Shown piece by piece: positions 26,045 to 35,530 of a DNA stretch of 64,000 nucleotides. This DNA is from Streptomyces sp. NBC_00490. Lineage in GTDB: Bacteria; Actinomycetota; Actinomycetes; Streptomycetales; Streptomycetaceae. The notes under the pieces were generated by a model. That model made no database searches, was not told the origin of the DNA, and saw only the letters and a program-made list of their open reading frames with translations. Location of the stretch: contig NZ_CP107869.1 of the NCBI RefSeq assembly GCF_036013645.1, positions 10,168,001 through 10,232,000 of the forward strand, given 5' to 3'. Position numbers and translations under genes: made by a program. Every line of letters begins with the position of its first letter. The first letter of the stretch is position 1.

Positions 26045-27621
26045 GCGGCGGTTCCCTTCGAGGTGTTGGACGGGGAGAGTGTCTTCGGGGTGATCGAGGT
26101 GGTGGGGGCGGACCGTCGGCGCTTGAGCGGGGTGGCCTGGTGGCGTCCGGTGATCCGGGCCGCGGCGAGCTTGCCGGACACCAGCACGGTGGGGACCCCG
26201 ACGCCTGGGGTGGTGCCGCAGCCGGCGAGGACGGCGTTCTCGGTACCGCGCACGAGGTTGCGAGGCCGGAACGGGCCGGTCTGGGGGAAGGTGTGGGCCG
26301 CTGAGAAGGGGGTGCCCGCCGCATGGCCTTGCTGGTGCCAGTCGGCGGGGGTGACGAGGGTTTCCTCCTGTACGGCGTCTGCGATGCCCTCGAAGCCGCG
26401 CCGCTCCAGTTCTCGCAGGAGGCTGTCGCGGTAGCGCGGCGCGAGCTCGGCCCAGGCGGTGGCGTCGGGGCCGATGGCGGTGTTCGGGCAGGGGGCGAGG
26501 ATGTAGTGCAGATGGCGGCCGGGCGGGGCCAGGGAGGGGTCGGTGGCGGTGGGGCGGGTGATGAGCAGGGACGGGTCGCTCATCAGCTGCCCGGTGCGGG
26601 TCAGTTCGTCGAACGTGCGCCGCCACTGGGCCCCGAAGGACAGGGTGTGGTGGGCGAGGGCGGGCCAGGTCCGGTCGGTGCCGGCGTGCAGGACGACGGC
26701 CGACGGCGCGAACCTGAGTGACAGGGGGCGGCGGGGTGTGTGTCCCAGGAGGCGGTAGGCGACCGGCAGGTCGGGGGTGAGGACGACGGCGTCGCAGGCG
26801 ATGCGTTCGTGGTCGGTGATGACGGCGGTGACGCGGTCACCGCTTCGTTCCAGCCGGGTCACCTGCCGTCCGAAGCGCAGGTCGGCGCCCGCGTCGGCGG
26901 CGGCGTCCGCCATGGCCTGGGGCAGCGCGTGCATGCCGCCGCGGGGGAAGTACACGCCTGCGACGGTGTCCATGTAGGCGATCACGGCGTATGCGGCGAG
27001 GGCTCGCTCCGGTGGGACGCCGGCGTACAGCGCCTGGAACGAGAACACCCGGCGTACGCGCTCGTCGCGCAGGTGACGGCCGATCCGTGCGTCGAGTCGG
27101 CCGAACCCGCCGAGCGCGGCCAGTCGTGCCAGATCGGGCGTCAGCAGGGCGAACGGCGAGTCGAAGTTGGCATCGATGAAGTGCCGCATCTGGGCCTGGT
27201 ACAGATCCTCGAGCCACCGGCGCAGCCGTCGGTAGCCGGCGGCCTCCTGGGGGCCGGCGAACCGCTCCAGCTCGGACTCCATCGCCTGCGCGTCGGTGTG
27301 TACGTCGAGGCTGGTGCCGTCGGCGAACTGCGCGCGGTAGGCCGGGTGCAGGGGGATGAGGTCCACCCGGGCGCGCAGGCTGTCGCCGACTGCGGCGAAG
27401 GCCTCGTCCGCCAGGTCGGGCATGGTCAGGACCGTGGGGCCGGTGTCGATGCGGTATCCGTGGTGGTCGAGGCGTCCGGCCCGGCCGCCGGGCAGCGGAT
27501 CGCGTTCCACGAGCGTCACTCGGCGGCCCGCGCCCAGCAGGTGCAGGGTGGCGGACAGACCGGAGAGCCCGGCGCCGACCACCACGACGTGATCGGTGGG
27601 CCCCGGAACGGTTCTGGTCAT
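26041..27621 (-). CDS. crtI: Phytoene desaturase CrtI
   Basis: A 526-residue FAD-dependent desaturase from ATG 27621, overlapping the crtE stop (ATGA). The N-terminal dinucleotide fold [20 protein letters not shown] and GGRAGRL, the middle region [18 protein letters not shown] and the C-terminal FAD site [20 protein letters not shown] are the CrtI/CrtN family signatures. It converts phytoene to lycopene through four desaturations at the membrane surface. The C-terminal 25 residues after [13 protein letters not shown] are an unusual basic tail. Confidence 0.95.
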   Translation of the reverse strand: MTRTVPGPTDHVVVVGAGLSGLSATLHLLGAGRRVTLVERDPLPGGRAGRLDHHGYRIDTGPTVLTMPDLADEAFAAVGDSLRARVDLIPLHPAYRAQFADGTSLDVHTDAQAMESELERFAGPQEAAGYRRLRRWLEDLYQAQMRHFIDANFDSPFALLTPDLARLAALGGFGRLDARIGRHLRDERVRRVFSFQALYAGVPPERALAAYAVIAYMDTVAGVYFPRGGMHALPQAMADAAADAGADLRFGRQVTRLERSGDRVTAVITDHERIACDAVVLTPDLPVAYRLLGHTPRRPLSLRFAPSAVVLHAGTDRTWPALAHHTLSFGAQWRRTFDELTRTGQLMSDPSLLITRPTATDPSLAPPGRHLHYILAPCPNTAIGPDATAWAELAPRYRDSLLRELERRGFEGIADAVQEETLVTPADWHQQGHAAGTPFSAAHTFPQTGPFRPRNLVRGTENAVLAGCGTTPGVGVPTVLVSGKLAAARITGRHQATPLKRRRSAPTTSITPKTLSPSNTSKGTAA

Positions 27622-28907
27622 CGAGCGGCCTCCTCGGGGGCTCGTCGGGTGGCGCCTTCGACGGCTGCGGTCAGCAGCAGGGAGACGGGCAGTCCGTCCT
27701 CGGCGTTCGGGTGGCCCGGTGGTGGCGGGGGAGAGGCACAGGAGCCTGCCGTGGCGAGGAGCAGGTCGCGCAGCGGCAGGTGTCCCTCCGGTTCCAGCTG
27801 GGCGGACTCCAGATGGCGCATCGCATGGCCCGCCAGACGGTCGATCTTCGCCTCGACGATGTCGCGCGCTCCCGTGGCGACGAGTACGTCGAGGACCTCG
27901 GTGAGCCGGCCCTCGGGCAGGTCGGCGCGGCCGAGGGAGCGGCGCAGTACGGCAAGGCCCCGGCGGTCGCCGGCCGCCTCGGCCCGTGCCTGCGCCACGG
28001 CCACCAGGTACGTCGGCTTGCCCGCCCGGATGTCGCCGCCGACGGGTTTGCCGGTGTGCCGGGGGTCGCCGAAGACGTCGCTGAGGTCGTCGCGGAGCTG
28101 GAAGGCGATCCCGACGCAGCGGCCCGCCGAGCACAGGGCCTGGGTGCGCGCGGCATCCGCTCCGGCCAGGGCGGCGCCCAGCGCGAGGGGACGTTCCACC
28201 GAATACAGGGCGCTCTTGAGGCAGGCGGCGCGGATGGCCCGCGTCAGGGACCGCGATGACAGGGCCTGCCCCTGGAGGTCGAGATACTGGCCGGCCACCA
28301 TCTCGGTGCGCATGAGGCTCCACAGATCGCGTACGGCGCGGGCTCGCGGCCGGGGCGCCTCGACGTCCGCGACCAGGTCGTCCGCCCAGGCCAGGGCCAG
28401 GTCCCCGGCGAGGATCGCCGCGGCCTCGCCCAGGCGTGAGGCCGCGGCCCCGGGCACCGTGTCGGCGTACTGAGCGGTGACGTCCGCGTGCAGCGAGAGC
28501 CGCCCGCGGCGCAGTCGGGAGCCGTCCATCACGTCGTCGTGGACCAGGGCGCAGCTCTGGATGAGTTCCAGTGCGGCACCGACGTGCAGGGCCGCGTCGG
28601 CCTCGGCGGCTGCGCCCCCGCAGGCGCGCATCGCCCACCACGTGAACTGGGACCGGATGCGCTTGCCCCCGCCCAGGGTGAAGCGCGCCAGGCGCTCGGC
28701 GAGATCACGGCCGAAGTCCGGGTCCATGGCGGTGGCCCGCTCCGTTCGCACCGCCAGCACGGACTGCAGTACGCGGCCCACCGCGGCGGGCACATCCGCG
28801 TCGACGACGCGCGGGTCCCTGCCGTCCGGGGCCAGGCGGGCCGGGGCGGGACAGGGGCCTGACGGCCTCCCGGCCACAGGGTGATCCTTCGCCTCGCTGG
28901 GGCGCAT
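27618..28907 (-). CDS. crtE: Geranylgeranyl diphosphate synthase CrtE
   Basis: A 429-residue protein; ATG 28907 is preferred because GAGAGGA lies 7-12 bases upstream. It has both aspartate-rich motifs of trans-prenyltransferases: DDVMD (residues 124-128) and DDLSD (273-277), plus GGGKRIRS for diphosphate binding. It makes the C20 precursor for phytoene. It is longer than most CrtE proteins: about 60 Pro/Ala-rich residues precede the fold and about 50 low-complexity residues follow it. First gene of the crtE-crtI-crtB-Rieske operon; the stop overlaps the crtI start. Confidence 0.93.
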   Translation of the reverse strand: MRPSEAKDHPVAGRPSGPCPAPARLAPDGRDPRVVDADVPAAVGRVLQSVLAVRTERATAMDPDFGRDLAERLARFTLGGGKRIRSQFTWWAMRACGGAAAEADAALHVGAALELIQSCALVHDDVMDGSRLRRGRLSLHADVTAQYADTVPGAAASRLGEAAAILAGDLALAWADDLVADVEAPRPRARAVRDLWSLMRTEMVAGQYLDLQGQALSSRSLTRAIRAACLKSALYSVERPLALGAALAGADAARTQALCSAGRCVGIAFQLRDDLSDVFGDPRHTGKPVGGDIRAGKPTYLVAVAQARAEAAGDRRGLAVLRRSLGRADLPEGRLTEVLDVLVATGARDIVEAKIDRLAGHAMRHLESAQLEPEGHLPLRDLLLATAGSCASPPPPPGHPNAEDGLPVSLLLTAAVEGATRRAPEEAAR

Positions 28908-29281
28908 CCCGGTTCCTCTCATGTCGCTCGCGCATCTGCCTGACCGAAGGCCTTCCTCACGAGCGGCCCGCCCGGATGCGCCTCGCGGCCGAAAGCCGTG
29001 ATCTGTCACGGAAGTCGAACCCGAACCGGGACGGCACGCGACCCGAAGGCAGGGCGGTGCCGCGGCGGGCCGGGCCCGGACGGGCCCCGCGTCACCCGTC
29101 CCGCAGCTCAGCGCCCGGCCCGTCCAGGGCCTGCTTTCACGACCTGGTGCCCGCCGTCCGGAGGTTTCCCGGGCCTGCCTGCATCCGCGTCCGCCGTTTG
29201 GGCGGAAGGATGGCGACGGGCTGCTGCCCGGCTCGTCGGCCGCGGGAGCCCGGCGACGCGCGCGGGGAGGGACGAGGGGAC
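28908..29281. promoter_or_regulatory. Divergent crtE/crtY promoter region
   Basis: About 375 bases separate the two divergent carotenoid operons. In light-controlled Streptomyces loci the sigma factor LitS acts here. I see GGATGCG (28974) and TGCATCC (about 29180), which resemble halves of the GATGCA dyads near litS, but I cannot define a -35/-10 pair with confidence. Confidence 0.4.
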
Positions 29282-30469
29282 ATGTTGAAGGCTGAGGTGG
29301 CCATCGTGGGTGCGGGAGCCGCGGGACTGTCTCTCGCGCACCGCCTCGCACGACCGGCCCCCGGCTCCCGGCGCGTGAACGTCGTGGTGCTGGACGCCCC
29401 GCCGGGTCCGCTTCGGCCGCCGGAGCGGACCTGGTGTTTCTGGGAGGACGGACCCGGACCCTACGATGCCGCGGTCACCGCGACCTGGCGGCGTCTGCGC
29501 GTGCACTCTCCCGCGGGTCGTGCGCTGGAGGACGACATCGCCCCGCTGTCCTACAAGATGATCCGCTCCGCCGATTTCGAGCGCCTCGTCGAGCGTGAGG
29601 TGGCCGGCCACCGGGACATCTCCTGGCTGGAAGCGGCCGTGGAAACGGTGGACGCCCGCGTCGAGGGAGCCGAGATCCATGCCCGGGACGACCGGGGGCG
29701 CCCGCTCGTGGTGCGTGCGCGCTGGGTCTTCGACTCCCGGCCGCTGGGGAGTGTCCCGGCGGCCCGGACCACCCTGTTGCAGCACTTCCACGGCTGGTTC
29801 GTGCGTACCGAGCGGCCCGTGTTCGACCCCGGCACGGTGGAGTTCATGGACTTCCGGGTCCCGCAGCCGGCCCGTGGCCTCGCCTTCGGATACGTGTTGC
29901 CCACCAGCCCGCGCGAGGCACTGGTGGAGTACACCGGGTTCTCCCGCGCTGTGCTGTCGCGCCAGGCCTACGAGGCCGAACTGCGCAGCTACACCGAGGA
30001 CGTCCTGCGCCTGGGGCCCTTCGAGGTCGTGTCCACCGAGACCGGCGTCATCCCCATGACCGACGCGCGCTTCGCCCGCCGCTCGGCGCCCTCCATCTTC
30101 CGTATCGGGGCCGCCGGAGGCGCCACCCGGCCGGCGACCGGCTACACCTTCTCCGCCGTCCAGCGCCAGGCGCGGGCGATCGCCGAGGCCCTGTACGCGG
30201 GCCGCCGTCCGGAGCCACCGCCCGCCCACTCGGCGCGCTCACTCGCCATGGACGCCGTCCTGCTCAGGGCCCTGGACAGCGGGCGGGTCGACGGAGCGGC
30301 GTTCTTCTCACGATTGTTCGCGCACGTGCCGGCGGAGCGGCTGCTGCGGTTCCTCGACGGCCGGACCCGGTGGGGCGAGGACCTCGCCCTGGGCAGCCGT
30401 ACACCGGTGCTGCCGATGCTCCGCTCGGCAGCGGAACTGTTCTGGCTTCCCCGCAGGCCTTTTCCCTGA
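29282..30469 (+). CDS. crtY: Lycopene cyclase CrtY
   Basis: A 395-residue protein from ATG 29282, with GGGAGGGACGAGGGGAC upstream. The N-terminal FAD fold VAIVGAGAAGLSLAHRLA, then ERTWCFWEDG (the cyclase WxxFWxxG-like segment), YKMIRSADFE and the C-terminal region GGATRPATGYTFSAVQRQAR are diagnostic of CrtY-type lycopene beta-cyclase. It converts lycopene to beta-carotene, substrate for CrtU. First gene of the plus-strand operon, divergent from crtE. Confidence 0.94.
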   Translation: MLKAEVAIVGAGAAGLSLAHRLARPAPGSRRVNVVVLDAPPGPLRPPERTWCFWEDGPGPYDAAVTATWRRLRVHSPAGRALEDDIAPLSYKMIRSADFERLVEREVAGHRDISWLEAAVETVDARVEGAEIHARDDRGRPLVVRARWVFDSRPLGSVPAARTTLLQHFHGWFVRTERPVFDPGTVEFMDFRVPQPARGLAFGYVLPTSPREALVEYTGFSRAVLSRQAYEAELRSYTEDVLRLGPFEVVSTETGVIPMTDARFARRSAPSIFRIGAAGGATRPATGYTFSAVQRQARAIAEALYAGRRPEPPPAHSARSLAMDAVLLRALDSGRVDGAAFFSRLFAHVPAERLLRFLDGRTRWGEDLALGSRTPVLPMLRSAAELFWLPRRPFP

Positions 30470-30519
30470 CCGTGACGACGGCACGAAGGAGTTCTGTGCA
30501 CCCCGATCGAGGAGATGAC

Positions 30520-31251
30520 ATGCGCGTGCTGCGCGACGAGGACCTGGCCGCAGCGTTCGACCACGCATCTCGCAGCTACGACATGCTGGTGGCCGCGAAC
30601 CCCGGCTACCACGCCCATCTGCGCCGCTCCGTGCGCCGCCTTGGGCTGCCGCGCCATGGCGGCGGGCTGCGGGTGCTGGACCTGGGGTGCGGTACCGGCG
30701 CCTCGACGGCGGCGCTCACCGAGGTACTGCCCGACGCGGAGATCATCGCGGTGGACGCCTCCGCGGGCATGCTGGAACGCGCGTCCGCCAAACGCTGGCC
30801 GGCGGGCGTGAGATTCGTGCAGTCCCCCGCGGAACGGCTGGCACAGGCGGGCGTGCGGGGACCGTTCGACGCGGTCTTCGCCGCCTACCTCTTTCGCAAC
30901 GTCGCCGATGCCGACGCGGTGCTGACCTCGGTGTATGACGTCCTTGCCGCCGACGGCCGGCTGGCGGTCCACGAGTACACCCTCAGCGGCCGGGCTGTTG
31001 ACCGCGCGGTGTGGACCGGTGTGTGCCGGGGTCTGGTCCTGCCCGTGGCGACCGTGCTCGGCGACGGTGACCTCTACCGCCATCTGTGGCGCAGCGTCGT
31101 GGACTTCGACACGGCGCCGGACTTCGCCGCGCGGGTGCGCGCGGCCCGCTTCGCCGACGTGCGGGTGCTGCCCCTGCCGGGATGGCAGACCGGCATCACG
31201 CACACCGTCCTGGCGCGCCGTCCGGCCGTCGACACCGAGGCCGTCCGTTGA
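30520..31251 (+). CDS. crtT: CrtT, class I SAM methyltransferase
   Basis: A 243-residue protein from ATG 30520 (GAGGAG five bases upstream; GTG 30496 after AAGGAG is an alternative). It has LRVLDLGCGTGASTAALTEV (motif I), IIAVDASAGMLERA (motif II) and a post-II region FDAVFAAYLFRNVADADAVL, a UbiE/COQ5-like fold. It holds the crtT position of Streptomyces isorenieratene clusters; its reaction in the pathway is unsettled. The stop TGA is inside the inserted TnpB element: the last codon CGT and the stop read through the border at 31248. Removing the element would give CGA-TGA, still Arg then stop, overlapping the crtU start. Confidence 0.88.
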   Translation: MRVLRDEDLAAAFDHASRSYDMLVAANPGYHAHLRRSVRRLGLPRHGGGLRVLDLGCGTGASTAALTEVLPDAEIIAVDASAGMLERASAKRWPAGVRFVQSPAERLAQAGVRGPFDAVFAAYLFRNVADADAVLTSVYDVLAADGRLAVHEYTLSGRAVDRAVWTGVCRGLVLPVATVLGDGDLYRHLWRSVVDFDTAPDFAARVRAARFADVRVLPLPGWQTGITHTVLARRPAVDTEAVR

Positions 31252-31397
31252 CTTCCTCCCCCGCCTAAAGGTGGGGGATTCCAGCGGTCGCCCGCTGGGG
31301 TTCCTGTTTCACCGACGACTGCCCCGTCCGGGAGGACTCCCGTTGAGGTCTTACACCGTCTCCACAGGCAGATGCCGCCAGCCCGGCGGCCAGGATG
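31228..31397 (-). ncRNA. Predicted omega (reRNA) guide RNA of copy 2
   Basis: By family analogy the RNA covers the tnpB 3' end and end hairpin and extends into about 20 bases of flanking crtT sequence, antisense to crtT. Extent is inferred. Confidence 0.4.
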
Positions 31398-32634
31398 TTG
31401 CGTGCCGCGTTCACGTCGCGGTCATGCACGACGCCGCAGGCGCACGTCCATTCGCGGACGTTCAGCGGCAGTTTCCCGCGGACTGTCCCGCAGTTCCAGC
31501 ACAGCTTGCTGCTGGGAAAGAAGCGATCGATCACCACGAGCTCGCGCCCGTACCAGGCGCACTTGTACTCCAGCATGGAGCGCAGGTCCGTCCAGGCCGC
31601 ATCACTGATGGCGCGTGCGAGCGCGCCGTTCTTCAGCAGGTTGCGCACGCTCAGGTCTTCGATCACGACCGTTTGATTCTCACGGACGAGTCGAGCCGAC
31701 AGCTTGTGCAGAACGTCACGGCGCCGGTCGGCAATCCGCACATGCACACGGGCCACCTTACGGCGGGCCTTCTCCCGGTTCGCCGAACCCTTCGCCTTGC
31801 GCGACAACTCCCGCTGCGCCTTCGCCAGGCGGGCACGGTCACGCCGTTCGTGCCTGGGGTTGGTGATCTTCTCGCCGGTGGACAGGGTCACCAGGGAGGT
31901 GATCCCGGCGTCCAGGCCCACCGCGTTCGTGGTGGCGGGGGCCGGGGCGATGGTGTCCTGGCACAGCAGGGACACGAACCAGCGGCCCGCCGCGTCACGG
32001 GACACCGTCAGCGTCGTGGGCTCGGCACCTTCCGGCAGCGGACGCGACCAGCGGATGTCCAGAGGATCGGCCATCTTGGCCAAGGTCAGCTGTCCGGCGC
32101 GCCAGGTGAAGGCGCTACGCGTGTACTCGGCCGACGCGCGGGACTTCTTGCGGGACTTGTAGCGCGGGTACTTCGCACGCTGGGCGAAGAAGTTCCCGAA
32201 CGCCGTCTGCAGATGGCGCAGCGCCTGCTGCAACGGAACCGAGGACACCTCGGCCAGAAAAGCGAGTTCCTCGGTCTTCTTCCACTGCGTCAGCGCGGCG
32301 GAGGACTGCACGTAGGAGATGCGGCGCTGCTCGCCGTACCAGGCCCGGGTCCGTTCCTCCAGCGCCTTGTTGTAGACGAGGCGGACACAGCCGAACGTGC
32401 GCGACAACTCAGCCGCCTGCACGCCGGTGGGGTAGAAGCGGTACTTGAACGCCCGCTTGACCTGCCCCGCCATACCTCACAGCGTATCAATTTCCGTGTG
32501 GGCAAAGGGAGTCGGCCGGCAGACGGCGCACGCCGGTCCGCCTGGGCGGCGAACCGGCTTCCCCTGCCCTGCTCCGCAGAAGCTTCGATTCCTCCCCGCC
32601 CCAAAGGTCGGGGTATCCACGAAGGACAGACCCG
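31248..32634 (-). mobile_element. TnpB-only IS605/IS1341-type element, copy 2 (1387 bp) between crtT and crtU
   Basis: Same borders and length as copy 1. It is inserted precisely inside an ATGA stop/start overlap: left flank ends GTCCG, right flank begins ATGAACG, so the empty site reads GTCCGATGAACG. The left border restores a TGA stop for crtT, and the right end brings GAAGGA eight bases before the crtU ATG. Flanking guide (minus strand): CGGACGGCCTCGGTGTCGAC. Each end hairpin has one internal irregularity (left GGTGGGGG; right CCCCGCCC against GGTCGGGG). Confidence 0.93.
31265..32473 (-). CDS. tnpB: TnpB RNA-guided endonuclease, copy 2
   Basis: 402 residues, starting MAGQVKRAFKYRFYPTGVQA. 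Asp188, Glu272 and Asp353 of the RuvC site and the four zinc cysteines are intact (the first pair reads CWNCGT here). It has more substitutions relative to copies 1 and 3 (VRGKLPLNV, EKITNPRHERR), grouping it with copy 4. It is transcribed against the crt operon, so crtYTU transcription would be antisense to it. Confidence 0.95.
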   Translation of the reverse strand: MAGQVKRAFKYRFYPTGVQAAELSRTFGCVRLVYNKALEERTRAWYGEQRRISYVQSSAALTQWKKTEELAFLAEVSSVPLQQALRHLQTAFGNFFAQRAKYPRYKSRKKSRASAEYTRSAFTWRAGQLTLAKMADPLDIRWSRPLPEGAEPTTLTVSRDAAGRWFVSLLCQDTIAPAPATTNAVGLDAGITSLVTLSTGEKITNPRHERRDRARLAKAQRELSRKAKGSANREKARRKVARVHVRIADRRRDVLHKLSARLVRENQTVVIEDLSVRNLLKNGALARAISDAAWTDLRSMLEYKCAWYGRELVVIDRFFPSSKLCWNCGTVRGKLPLNVREWTCACGVVHDRDVNAARNILAAGLAASACGDGVRPQRESSRTGQSSVKQEPQRATAGIPHL

Positions 32635-34188
32635 ATGAACGCGCAGCGACGCCGGCTGGCGATCCGGCGCGGCCGGGACCGGCGTGCCCGCGTCGTGCTG
32701 CCCGCGCCCGGCACGGACCGTGTCAGCAGCGACCGCACGGTGTCGACGGCGGTCGTGGGCGGCGGCATCGCAGGGCTGTCAGCCGCAACGGCCCTGGCCG
32801 AACGGGGCGTTCGGGTCACCCTCTACGAACGCGAGCGCACCCTGGGCGGCCGGCTCGCGGGCTGGCCGACGGTGCTGGCGGACGGCAGTCGCGTGACCAT
32901 GAGCCGCGGGTTCCACGCCTTCTTCCGTCAGTACTACAACCTGCGCGGCCTGCTGCGTCGCACCGATCCCGGGCTGGAGCGCCTGCGCGGACTGCCCGAC
33001 TACCCGCTGCGGCACGCCGACGGGATGCAGGACAGCTTCCGGCACGTCCCGCGCACCCCGCCCTGGAGCGCCCTCGGTTTCGTCGCCCTGAGCCCCGCCT
33101 TCGGCCTGCGTGACCTGGTTCGGATGAACCCCAGGGCGGCCCTGCCTCTGCTGGATGTGCGCGTCCCCGGCGTCTACAGCCGCCTGGACGACGTGAGCGC
33201 CCAGGACTTCCTGGAGTCGATCCGCTTCCCGCCGGCCGCACACCATCTGGCGTTCGAGGTGTTCTCCCGCAGCTTCTTCGCCGATCCACGCGAACTGTCG
33301 GCGGCGGAGATGGTGCTGATGTTCCACATCTATTTCCTCGGCTCGTCCGAAGGCCTCCTGTTCGACGTGCCCAGCGAACCCTTCCCCAGCGCCTTGTGGG
33401 ACCCCCTGGCCGGATATCTCGCCGGGCACGGTGTCGATCTGCGCACCGCCACCGGCGTGGATTCGGTGCAGTCCTACCCGGACGGCGGCTTCGTCGTCGC
33501 CGCGGGACCGGACGAACGCCACCACGACACGGTGGTCCTGGCCCTGGACGCGGCAGGACTGCGCGCGCTTGTGGAACGCTCCCCGTCGCTGGCCGACGCG
33601 GCGTGGCGCGAGCGGATGGCCGGGCTGCGCACCGCGCCGCCCTTCTTGGTGTCCCGGCTGTGGCTGGACCGCCCGGTGGCCGCGGACCGGCCCGGCTTCC
33701 TCGGCACCAGCGGCTACGGCACCCTCGACAACGTCAGCGTCCTGGACCGCTGGGAGGGCGAGGCGGCGCACTGGGCCTCGCGCACCGGGGGCTCCGTGGT
33801 GGAACTGCACGCCTACGCTCTGCCCGACGGCGCCGCCCGGGACGTGGAACAAAAGCATCTGGTGGAGCAGCTGCACCGGGTGTATCCGGAGACCCGCAGG
33901 GCCACGGTGGTCGACGTACGGCACGAGTGGCGGGCCGACTGTCCGCTGTTCCCGGTCGGTGGCTACGACGACCGGCCGACCGTACGCACCAGTGATCCCG
34001 GCCTGGTCGTCGCCGGTGATCTGGTCCGCACAAAACTGCCGGTGGCACTCATGGAACGCGCGGCCACCAGCGGTTTCCTGGCGGCGAACGCACTACTGGA
34101 ACGGTGGGGGGTAAGGGGCCAGACCCTGTGGACGGTCCCGGACGGCGGCCGCAGCGCGCTGCTGCGACGCCTTGCCCGGCTTGCCTGA
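32635..34188 (+). CDS. crtU: Isorenieratene synthase CrtU (carotene desaturase/methyltransferase)
   Basis: A 517-residue FAD protein from ATG 32635. After a 30-residue basic N-terminus it has VVGGGIAGLSAATALAERG and RTLGGRLAGWP, then the C-terminal FAD site GLVVAGDLVRTKLPVALMER. CrtU desaturates and methyl-shifts beta-ionone rings of beta-carotene to give the aromatic carotenoid isorenieratene. Its start codon is directly beside the right end of TnpB element copy 2, which supplies GAAGGA as ribosome binding site; originally it overlapped the crtT stop (ATGA). Confidence 0.92.
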   Translation: MNAQRRRLAIRRGRDRRARVVLPAPGTDRVSSDRTVSTAVVGGGIAGLSAATALAERGVRVTLYERERTLGGRLAGWPTVLADGSRVTMSRGFHAFFRQYYNLRGLLRRTDPGLERLRGLPDYPLRHADGMQDSFRHVPRTPPWSALGFVALSPAFGLRDLVRMNPRAALPLLDVRVPGVYSRLDDVSAQDFLESIRFPPAAHHLAFEVFSRSFFADPRELSAAEMVLMFHIYFLGSSEGLLFDVPSEPFPSALWDPLAGYLAGHGVDLRTATGVDSVQSYPDGGFVVAAGPDERHHDTVVLALDAAGLRALVERSPSLADAAWRERMAGLRTAPPFLVSRLWLDRPVAADRPGFLGTSGYGTLDNVSVLDRWEGEAAHWASRTGGSVVELHAYALPDGAARDVEQKHLVEQLHRVYPETRRATVVDVRHEWRADCPLFPVGGYDDRPTVRTSDPGLVVAGDLVRTKLPVALMERAATSGFLAANALLERWGVRGQTLWTVPDGGRSALLRRLARLA

Positions 34189-34245
34189 CCTCGTGCGAGG
34201 GGTGGCGTGTCACCGCCTTGAAGAGCGGCGTCGGCAGCCTGTGCT

Positions 34246-35268
34246 TCACGCGCCCTGGGATCTGCTGCTCTCCAGTGCGTCGAGCATGACCAGGGCCTCG
34301 TGCAGGCTGTGCGGGCGCAGCTGCCCGGGTCGCGGTGCGCGGCCCCAGCCGGGGCCGGTGAGCACGACTTTGCTGCGGGTGCGGGCGCCGCGGACGCCCC
34401 AGTGGGTGGAGGCGATGTGCTGGGCCAGCTCGATGGCTGTCGTCGCCGCGGACTGGGACCACAGGACGACCGCACTGGGTCCGACGCGTTGCACCGTGGC
34501 CAGCAGTGCCTGCGCCGGGACCGCGCCGCCCAGCATGAGGGTGGCGACGCCCCGCTCGGCGAGCGCGGCGTTCAGCGCCTCCAGCGGCAGCGTGTGCTGC
34601 TCTCCGGGCACGCACGCGAGGATCACGGGAGCCGAGGACGTGGACGTCCTGGTGGTCGCGGCACTCACGTAGACGTGCCGGATCGTCGCTGAGATGTGCC
34701 ACGACAGGAGGTGCTCGACCTCGACATGGCGTTCGCCGGACGACTGCCATTTACGTCCGACGGCCTGCAGGGCCGGAGCCAAAATCTCCTCCCACGCCAC
34801 GACCAGCCCGTGGGTGCGCACGGACGTCATGAGCTGCTGCTGTACCGCTGCAGCGTCCAGCCGCACGGCGGCGCGCGCGAGACCCCTGCACTCCTGGCGC
34901 ACGGTTCCGAGCGGCAGGCCGCTGCCTGAGCGTGAGGCGTACGGGGAGCCGGACTCGTCGTCCGCCGCACGGGGGAGTGCGGCGGACGACTGGCGTGCGG
35001 GGTGCCCGGGGATGAGGTTCTTGGCGGCCCGAGCGGCTTCCTCCGGCGGAATGCCGACGGCGGTCAGCCGGCACATCTCGAGGACCATGGCGACGTCGTC
35101 GGGTGTCCACCTGCGGTGGCGTCCCTCGGGCCGGGCTGCCGGGCCGAGACCGTACCTGCGGTCCCAGGAGCGCAGCGTCGTGGGCGACACGCCCAGACGT
35201 CTGGCGAGTGAACCGGTCGTCACCCCGGCCCCAGCGGGAGTCCCTGCCTCCGGTTTGCTCACGTCCAT
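34246..35268 (-). CDS. litR: LitR, MerR-family adenosylcobalamin-dependent photoreceptor repressor
   Basis: A 340-residue protein, start chosen at ATG 35268 (MDVSKPEAG). A MerR-type winged helix lies at about 18-60 (TGSLARRLGVSPTTLRSWDR, then RRYGLGP). The C-terminal half is a B12-binding module: Trp174, Glu185-His186 in VEVEHLLSW (the upper-face residues of the helical bundle) and His225 in PGEQHTLPLE, equivalent to the base-off ligand of CarH. Such proteins repress carotenoid genes in the dark with adenosylcobalamin bound and release DNA on photolysis. It is located beside the crt cluster and litS, as in S. coelicolor. Confidence 0.9.
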   Translation of the reverse strand: MDVSKPEAGTPAGAGVTTGSLARRLGVSPTTLRSWDRRYGLGPAARPEGRHRRWTPDDVAMVLEMCRLTAVGIPPEEAARAAKNLIPGHPARQSSAALPRAADDESGSPYASRSGSGLPLGTVRQECRGLARAAVRLDAAAVQQQLMTSVRTHGLVVAWEEILAPALQAVGRKWQSSGERHVEVEHLLSWHISATIRHVYVSAATTRTSTSSAPVILACVPGEQHTLPLEALNAALAERGVATLMLGGAVPAQALLATVQRVGPSAVVLWSQSAATTAIELAQHIASTHWGVRGARTRSKVVLTGPGWGRAPRPGQLRPHSLHEALVMLDALESSRSQGA

Positions 35269-35344
35269 GAGGAAGTTCCGACGCCCGGGGCGGAGCGGGC
35301 GTGCGTGCGCATCGCCGGCGGCATGGGTGGTCGTTTGGTGCTGT

Positions 35345-35503
35345 TCACAGTGAGCGGCCGTTTCCCGTCGGCCGGGTGAGCCCTGCGAACCCGGTCCGGG
35401 TCCTACGGTGGCCCCGGAGCACGGAGACTTTTCGCCACTTGGCACGCTGAATTCCGATCACGATGGCCTCCTGTTCGGTCCTGCACTCGCTTTTCCCCGG
35501 CAT
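35345..35503 (-). CDS. Small basic protein upstream of litR
   Basis: A 52-residue frame from ATG 35503, with a very strong ribosome binding site (GAAGGAGGA, eight bases upstream). The product is basic: MPGKSECRTEQEAIVIGIQR, then AKWRKVSVLRGHRRTRTG. It lies 76 bases before litR on the same strand and may be its leader gene. No family is recognised. The strong translation signal is the main evidence that it is real. Confidence 0.5.
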   Translation of the reverse strand: MPGKSECRTEQEAIVIGIQRAKWRKVSVLRGHRRTRTGFAGLTRPTGNGRSL

Positions 35504-35530
35504 GATCTGTTCCTCCTTCGGATGCTTGAC

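Noticed and set aside
30520..34188. Calling crtT or crtU disrupted by the insertion
   Set aside because: Both frames are complete; the element supplies the crtT stop and a ribosome binding site for crtU.
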